A DNA stretch of 64,000 bases from Butyricicoccus_A sp963601915 (lineage in GTDB: Bacteria > Bacillota > Clostridia > Oscillospirales > Butyricicoccaceae), in contig CAVCGL010000001.1 in NCBI GenBank assembly GCA_963601915.1, positions 1 to 64,000 of the forward strand. The letters run 5' to 3'. The notes beneath the pieces were generated by a model that was not told the DNA's origin, ran no database searches, and worked only from the letters and a program-made list of their open reading frames with translations. Below, in pieces: positions 59,940-64,000 of the stretch (its first letter is position 1; each line of letters starts with the position of its first letter). The position numbers and the translations under genes were made by a program.

Positions 59940-60473
59940 ATGCTGGTATTGGTAACGGGAGGCGCCGCCAGCGGAAAATCCGAGCTGGCAGAGCGCATCG
60001 TCTGCGAATTGGCGGACGGAAAACCGATGCTGTATGTGGCGGCGATGGAGACAAAGGGCGAAGAAGCGCAAAGACGCATTGCCCGCCATCGCGCCCTGCG
60101 CGCCGGAAAGGGATTTACGACGTGGGAACACGCCAAGCGGTTCGACACGATGACGGTGCCGAGCGGCTACACCGCCGCGCTGTTTGAATGCATGAGCAAT
60201 GCACTGGCGAATGAGATGTTTTCGCCGGACGGCGCAGGGGATAACTGGAAACACAGCATTGTTTCGGGTATTCGAGCGTTGCAGGCATCCTGTGAGCATG
60301 TCGTTGTCGTCAGCAATGATATTTTCACGGATGGCATGACGTATGATGCATGGACAATGCGATACTTGCACGCGCTCGGCTGCCTGAATCAATATTTTGC
60401 CGAACAGGCGGATTGGGTGATTGAGAGCGTATGCGGCATTCCCATTGTACATAAAAAGAGGGAAAACACATGA
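59940..60473 (+). CDS. cobU: CobU-like cobinamide kinase/guanylyltransferase, divergent
   Basis: A 177-residue P-loop protein (LVTGGAASGKSELAE) with YVAAMETKGEEAQRRIARHRALR, the CobU kinase segment with the guanylylated histidine region. CobU phosphorylates adenosylcobinamide and then attaches GMP. The usual NEVG motif in the C-terminal third is replaced here by SNDIFTDGM, while a second CobU-like gene at 61261 keeps it. GGAGC-like sequence precedes the ATG poorly, but the length and N-terminal P-loop fit. It overlaps cobS by four bases. Confidence 0.85.
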   Translation: MLVLVTGGAASGKSELAERIVCELADGKPMLYVAAMETKGEEAQRRIARHRALRAGKGFTTWEHAKRFDTMTVPSGYTAALFECMSNALANEMFSPDGAGDNWKHSIVSGIRALQASCEHVVVVSNDIFTDGMTYDAWTMRYLHALGCLNQYFAEQADWVIESVCGIPIVHKKRENT

Positions 60474-61246
60474 TAAAAGAACTGTTCGGCGGTCTGCTGG
60501 TGGCGTTTGGTTTGTATTCTGCGCTGCCGCTGCCGCAGATCGAATGGAAAGACAACACCATGCGGTATGCACTGAGCTTTTTGCCGCTCATTGGACTGTT
60601 GGTCGGCGGCTGCGAATACGGCTGGCTGCTGCTGGCGGGAAAGCTGGCGTTATCCAGTCTGCTGTACGCGGCGGGAGCGGTACTCATTCCGGTTGTGATT
60701 ACCGGCGGCATCCATCTGGATGGCTTTGTCGATACCTGTGACGCGCTGTGCTCGTATGGCGATAAAGAGAAGCGATTGGAAATTTTGAAAGATCCGCATG
60801 TCGGTGCCTTTGCCATTTTATGGATTGGTGTGCTGCTGGTCGCTCAGCTCGGTATGTTCGCGCAGGTGTATGAGACACCGGCGAGTGCCAAGCTGTTTCT
60901 GGTCGGCTATGCAGGTGCCCGAGCCTTGGGCGGCGGCATGATTGTCACACAAACATGCGCCAAAAATTCTGGTCTCGCGCATATCTTTGCGGACAGCGCG
61001 GACAAAAAGACCGTCAGTCACGTAATGCTCGTGTGGGAGCTGGTACTGGCAGTGCTGGCGATTGTGCTGGCAAAGGGGATCGGCGTGCTGGCAGTTGCCG
61101 CATATGCCGGATTTTATCTGTTTCACGTGCGGATGTGCCGCCGAAATTTTGGCGGTATTACCGGCGATTTGTGCGGCATGTGTATCACGGTGTGTGAGAC
61201 GCTGATGCTGCTGTGCGCGGTGATTGGCGGCATCCTCTTGCGGTGA
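60470..61246 (+). CDS. cobS: Adenosylcobinamide-GDP ribazoletransferase
   Basis: A 258-residue membrane protein that joins AdoCbi-GDP and alpha-ribazole (or another base riboside) to complete cobalamin. Conserved GGIHLDGFVDTCDALCSYGDKEKRLEILKDPHVGAF-like core is split here as GGIHLDGFVDTCDALCS and RLEILKDPHVGAFA, with the metal-binding aspartates. Several hydrophobic helices follow. It overlaps cobU and stands before the second CobU-like gene. Confidence 0.94.
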   Translation: MIKELFGGLLVAFGLYSALPLPQIEWKDNTMRYALSFLPLIGLLVGGCEYGWLLLAGKLALSSLLYAAGAVLIPVVITGGIHLDGFVDTCDALCSYGDKEKRLEILKDPHVGAFAILWIGVLLVAQLGMFAQVYETPASAKLFLVGYAGARALGGGMIVTQTCAKNSGLAHIFADSADKKTVSHVMLVWELVLAVLAIVLAKGIGVLAVAAYAGFYLFHVRMCRRNFGGITGDLCGMCITVCETLMLLCAVIGGILLR

Positions 61247-61260
61247 GAAAGGAAAGTAGC

Positions 61261-61584
61261 ATGACAATACTCATTATCGGCGGTGCGGCGCAGGGAAAGA
61301 CAGCCTTTGCGCGCACGCTGTCGCCGGAACAAGACATCATAGACGATTTGCATGTGCGCGTACAGCAGGCGCTGCGTGACAAGACACAGCTGCCAAAGGC
61401 GGCGGATTTTGTGGGCAAAACCATTGTGTGCAATGAGGTTGGCGGCGGAGTCGTTCCGATGGATGCGTTGGAACGCGAATGGCGCGAATGCACTGGCAGA
61501 CTGTGCTGCGACATTGCGGCGCAGGCAGACCGCGTGTACCGCGTGTACTGCGGCATCGCCACCTGTATCAAGGGGGCATCATGA
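61261..61584 (+). CDS. Short second CobU-like protein
   Basis: A 107-residue protein about 60 percent of normal CobU length. It keeps the P-loop IIGGAAQGKTAFA, the NEVGGGVVPMD motif and the C-terminal ADRVYRVYCG strand, but lacks the central kinase histidine segment of CobU. Thus its motifs complement those of the gene at 59940. GAAAGGAAAG precedes the ATG, and it overlaps cbiB by four bases. It could be a specialised subunit, a partial duplicate, or a functional short CobU; I cannot tell which. Confidence 0.75.
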   Translation: MTILIIGGAAQGKTAFARTLSPEQDIIDDLHVRVQQALRDKTQLPKAADFVGKTIVCNEVGGGVVPMDALEREWRECTGRLCCDIAAQADRVYRVYCGIATCIKGAS

Positions 61585-62552
61585 GCGTAGCGGCAGCCGT
61601 TTTTTTCGGCTTTTTACTCGATTGTGTGCTCGGCGATCCGGAACGGCTGTGGCATCCGATTATGGGCATTGGCTCCATGATTTCGTTTTGGAAAAAGCGT
61701 CTGCGGACATGGTTTTCGGACAGCAGCCGCGGACAGGTTTGGGCGGGCGCCCTGCTGTGGTTTGTCGTTGTGATTCCGTCTTGGCTGATTCCGGCGGCAA
61801 TTTTGCATCTGGCGGGATGGCTGCATCCGGCACTGGCGTTTATCATCGAGACATTGTTCTGCTGGCAGATTTTCGCGGCGAAATCGCTCAAGCAGGCAGC
61901 GCTGCGCGTCTATCGCGCCCTGCGCAAAGGCGATTTGCAGGAAGCACGAAAGTACGTCTCATGGATTGTCGGACGGGATACCGCACATTTGGATGCGGCG
62001 CAGGTGACGAAAGCGACGGTGGAAACCGTTGCGGAAAATACCAGTGACGGTGTGATTGCGCCGCTTGTTTTTTTGCTCATCGGCGGCGCACCTCTCGGCT
62101 TTGCCTACAAAGCGGTCAACACGCTGGACTCAATGGTGGGCTACAAAAACGAGGAGTTTTTATATTTTGGCCGCTTTTCCGCCAAGATGGATGACGTTTG
62201 GAATTTTATCCCGGCGCGTCTGAGCGGACTGCTATTTGTGCTGTGCGCAAAACCGGCGGGATTGGATGCAAGCGGCGCATGGAAGTGTTTTCGGCGCGAC
62301 CGCTTACAGCACGCCAGCCCGAATTCAGCACAGACGGAATCGGCGTGCGCCGGTGCACTCGGTGTACAGCTCGCGGGAAACGCCTATTATTTTGGAAAAC
62401 TGTATGAGAAACCGACGCTGGGCGATGCCAAGCGCCCGATTGAAGCGGAGGACATTGTGCGCACCAATCGCCTGATGTATTGGGCGTCGGCGGCTGCCGT
62501 GTGCGTGCTGTGCGCGGTTCGATGGATCATCGGTTGGAAACTGGGGTGGTAA
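61581..62552 (+). CDS. cbiB: Adenosylcobinamide-phosphate synthase
   Basis: A 323-residue membrane enzyme attaching aminopropanol phosphate to adenosylcobyric acid. The FLLDCVLGDPERLWHPIMGIG opening is the CbiB signature (given in parts: LLDCVLGDPERLWHP). VETVAENTSDGVIAPL and KAVNTLDSMVGYKNEE complete it. AGGGGG precedes the ATG. Its substrate is made by CobD, encoded next. Confidence 0.95.
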   Translation: MSVAAAVFFGFLLDCVLGDPERLWHPIMGIGSMISFWKKRLRTWFSDSSRGQVWAGALLWFVVVIPSWLIPAAILHLAGWLHPALAFIIETLFCWQIFAAKSLKQAALRVYRALRKGDLQEARKYVSWIVGRDTAHLDAAQVTKATVETVAENTSDGVIAPLVFLLIGGAPLGFAYKAVNTLDSMVGYKNEEFLYFGRFSAKMDDVWNFIPARLSGLLFVLCAKPAGLDASGAWKCFRRDRLQHASPNSAQTESACAGALGVQLAGNAYYFGKLYEKPTLGDAKRPIEAEDIVRTNRLMYWASAAAVCVLCAVRWIIGWKLGW

Positions 62553-62553
62553 T

Positions 62554-63618
62554 ATGAAGCACATACACGGCGGTGACATTTACGCCGAGACATGGAACGA
62601 AGAGCCACTAGACTTTTCGGCCAATATCAATCCGTTCGGTATGCCGGACAGCGTGCGCGAGGCGGCACAGCAGGCGATTTCCGGTTGTCTTCACTATCCG
62701 GATCCGTTTTGCCGCGCCCTGCGGCAGACTGTTGCACAGCGCGATGCGGTGACAGCGGAACAGATTTTTTGCGGCAACGGTGCCGCCGATGTGCTGTACC
62801 GCCTGATGCTGACGCTTCGGCCAAAGAAGATTTTGCTTCCTGCGCCGACCTTTGCGGAATATGAGGAAGCGGCACAGCTCGTGGGCAGTGAGATCGTGCG
62901 ATTTCCACTGGGGAAAGATTTGACGGTTACAGAGGCGTTTTGGAACGCCGTCACACCGGACATGGATCTGGTTGTGCTGTGCAATCCCAACAATCCCACG
63001 GGTTTGCTCACGCCAAAATGGCTGGTAAAGAAAGGAATGGAACGCTGCGCCGAGGTCGGCGCACGGCTGCTTGTCGATGAGTGCTTCCATGATTTTCTTT
63101 GCGAGCCGGAAGACAGCAGCATGACGGATCAGCTCCGCGACAACCACCATTTGATTTTGCTGCGGTCGTTTACCAAGATGTATGCAATGCCGGGCATTCG
63201 ATTGGGCTATTGCCTGTCGGCGGATCAAGAGCTGATCGGGCAGCTGTATGAAGCTGGTGCACCGTGGTCGGTGTCCGTCATTGCGCAGGCGTGCGGCATG
63301 GCGGCGGCTCAGGACGTGGATTTTCCGCAAAAAACACGCGAGTATGTCGCGCGACAGCGAGAGACGCTCAAACGCGGTTTGGAAGAGTTGGGCATGTACG
63401 TCGTAGATGGACAAGTGAATTATTTGCTGTTTCGCAGCACAGAGATGCCGGATTTGCAGCGGCGGCTGCATGACCACGGCATTTTGATCCGTTCGTGTGC
63501 CAATTATCACGGATTGGATGACACGTGGTTTCGCGTTGCCGTGCGCAGCGAAGCGGAAAATTTTGTTCTGCTGCATACCTTGCGGCAGCTAAAGGAGGAA
63601 TCGGCATGGCAAAGGTAA
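62554..63618 (+). CDS. cobD: L-threonine-O-3-phosphate decarboxylase
   Basis: A 354-residue PLP enzyme related to HisC that makes (R)-1-amino-2-propanol phosphate for the nucleotide loop. N-terminal HGGDIYAE and LDFSANINPFGMP distinguish CobD from HisC. The PLP lysine is in LLRSFTKMYAMPGIRLGY, and VLCNPNNPTGLL is conserved. It starts one base after cbiB and overlaps cbiP by 13 bases. The Zn-binding C-terminal extension of some CobD proteins is absent. Confidence 0.93.
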   Translation: MKHIHGGDIYAETWNEEPLDFSANINPFGMPDSVREAAQQAISGCLHYPDPFCRALRQTVAQRDAVTAEQIFCGNGAADVLYRLMLTLRPKKILLPAPTFAEYEEAAQLVGSEIVRFPLGKDLTVTEAFWNAVTPDMDLVVLCNPNNPTGLLTPKWLVKKGMERCAEVGARLLVDECFHDFLCEPEDSSMTDQLRDNHHLILLRSFTKMYAMPGIRLGYCLSADQELIGQLYEAGAPWSVSVIAQACGMAAAQDVDFPQKTREYVARQRETLKRGLEELGMYVVDGQVNYLLFRSTEMPDLQRRLHDHGILIRSCANYHGLDDTWFRVAVRSEAENFVLLHTLRQLKEESAWQR

Positions 63619-64000
63619 TTATGGTACAGGGTACCACGTCCAATGCGGGCAAGAGTCTGACGGTTGCGGCATTGTGCCGCATTTTCCGACAGGACGGACT
63701 CAAGGCGGCGCCGTTTAAGTCGCAAAACATGGCGCTCAATTCGTTTATCACAGCGGATGGCGCGGAAATGGGACGCGCGCAGGTCATGCAGGCGGAAGCC
63801 GCAGGCATTGAGCCGGATGTACGCATGAATCCGATTTTGCTCAAGCCGACCAGCGACTGCGGCTCGCAGATTATTGTCAACGGCGTGGCGCGCGGCACGA
63901 TGGCGGCAAAGGATTATTATCCGTATAAAAAACAGCTGATTCCGGATATTTTACAGGCATACAACAGCTTGGCAGAGGAATATGATGTCATTGTCATCGA
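63606..64000 (+). CDS. cbiP: Cobyric acid synthase, N-terminal part (cut by window end)
   Basis: The first 131 residues of a CobQ/CbiP-type glutamine-dependent amidotransferase. The P-loop-like VQGTTSNAGKSLTVAALCR, PFKSQNMALNS, MGRAQVMQAEAAG and NPILLKPTSD are strongly conserved in the family. The frame is open to the last base. The enzyme amidates the b, d, e and g side chains of the corrin ring. AGGAGGAA precedes the ATG, which lies inside the end of cobD. Confidence 0.95.
   Translation, partial: MAKVIMVQGTTSNAGKSLTVAALCRIFRQDGLKAAPFKSQNMALNSFITADGAEMGRAQVMQAEAAGIEPDVRMNPILLKPTSDCGSQIIVNGVARGTMAAKDYYPYKKQLIPDILQAYNSLAEEYDVIVI

Noticed and set aside
1..64000. CRISPR arrays, rRNA genes, or complete insertion sequences
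   Set aside because: No regularly spaced repeats, rRNA sequence or transposase gene were seen on either strand by eye. Only the integrative element at the left end shows mobility genes.

Overview
The window is a bacterial chromosome segment with dense, mostly co-directional operons, many four-base ATGA/GTGA overlaps between genes, and strong Shine-Dalgarno sites. A Gram-positive PolC-type DNA polymerase III, PyrR with a PyrR-binding leader hairpin, a YabE-like 3D protein next to rsmA, HisZ, an EFR1-type ferredoxin and anaerobic cobalamin synthesis together point to an anaerobic Clostridia member. The fairly GC-rich codon use suggests an Oscillospirales gut commensal; that finer placement is inference.

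Region 1 (1-3694) is the end of an integrated mobile element: a MazF/PemK-type toxin, an excisionase-like HTH protein and two tandem, clearly paralogous tyrosine integrases. It ends in a duplicated 3' end of rpsI (ribosomal protein S9), which marks rpsI as the integration site. The S9 terminator follows at 3730-3767.

Region 2 (3897-9549) is a sucrose regulon: a LacI-family repressor, a PTS EIIBCA permease, sucrose-6-phosphate hydrolase and fructokinase. Region 3 (9730-20417) holds tRNA-Gly(CCC), a TetR-family regulator, a small membrane protein, the attenuated pyrR-pyrF-carA-carB operon, uppP, recQ and a second small membrane protein. Region 4 (20438-24589) holds a class I glutamine amidotransferase-like hydrolase, an EFR1-type ferredoxin and a PhoP/PhoR-like two-component pair.

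Region 5 (24790-35444) is a long operon: pyrH, frr, uppS, cdsA, dxr, rseP, ispG, polC. It joins translation recycling, the MEP isoprenoid route, undecaprenyl and phospholipid precursors, and replication. Region 6 (35597-41014) is a histidine operon, hisZ-G-C-H-A-F-I, without hisB, hisD or hisE. Region 7 (41052-44648) has an XRE regulator, exonuclease III, a DUF2971 protein and a YabE-like cell-wall protein.

Region 8 (44791 to the end) starts with rsmA and continues, through overlapping genes, into a very large tetrapyrrole operon. It combines the C5 route from glutamyl-tRNA to uroporphyrinogen III and precorrin-2 (hemA, hemL, hemB, hemC, cobA-hemD) with anaerobic corrin-ring genes (cbiD, cbiF, cbiG, cbiH, a cbiJ-sirC fusion, cbiET, cbiA) and nucleotide-loop genes (cobT, cobU, cobS, a second CobU-like gene, cbiB, cobD). 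It ends in a truncated cbiP. cbiL, cbiC and a cobaltochelatase are not in the window. I found no CRISPR array, rRNA gene or complete transposon, and no system that looks wholly new. The most interesting signals are the rpsI-targeting dual-integrase element, a candidate operator shared by the tetR promoter and an unexplained transcript at 17 kb, and gene fusions or paralogues in the cobalamin operon.
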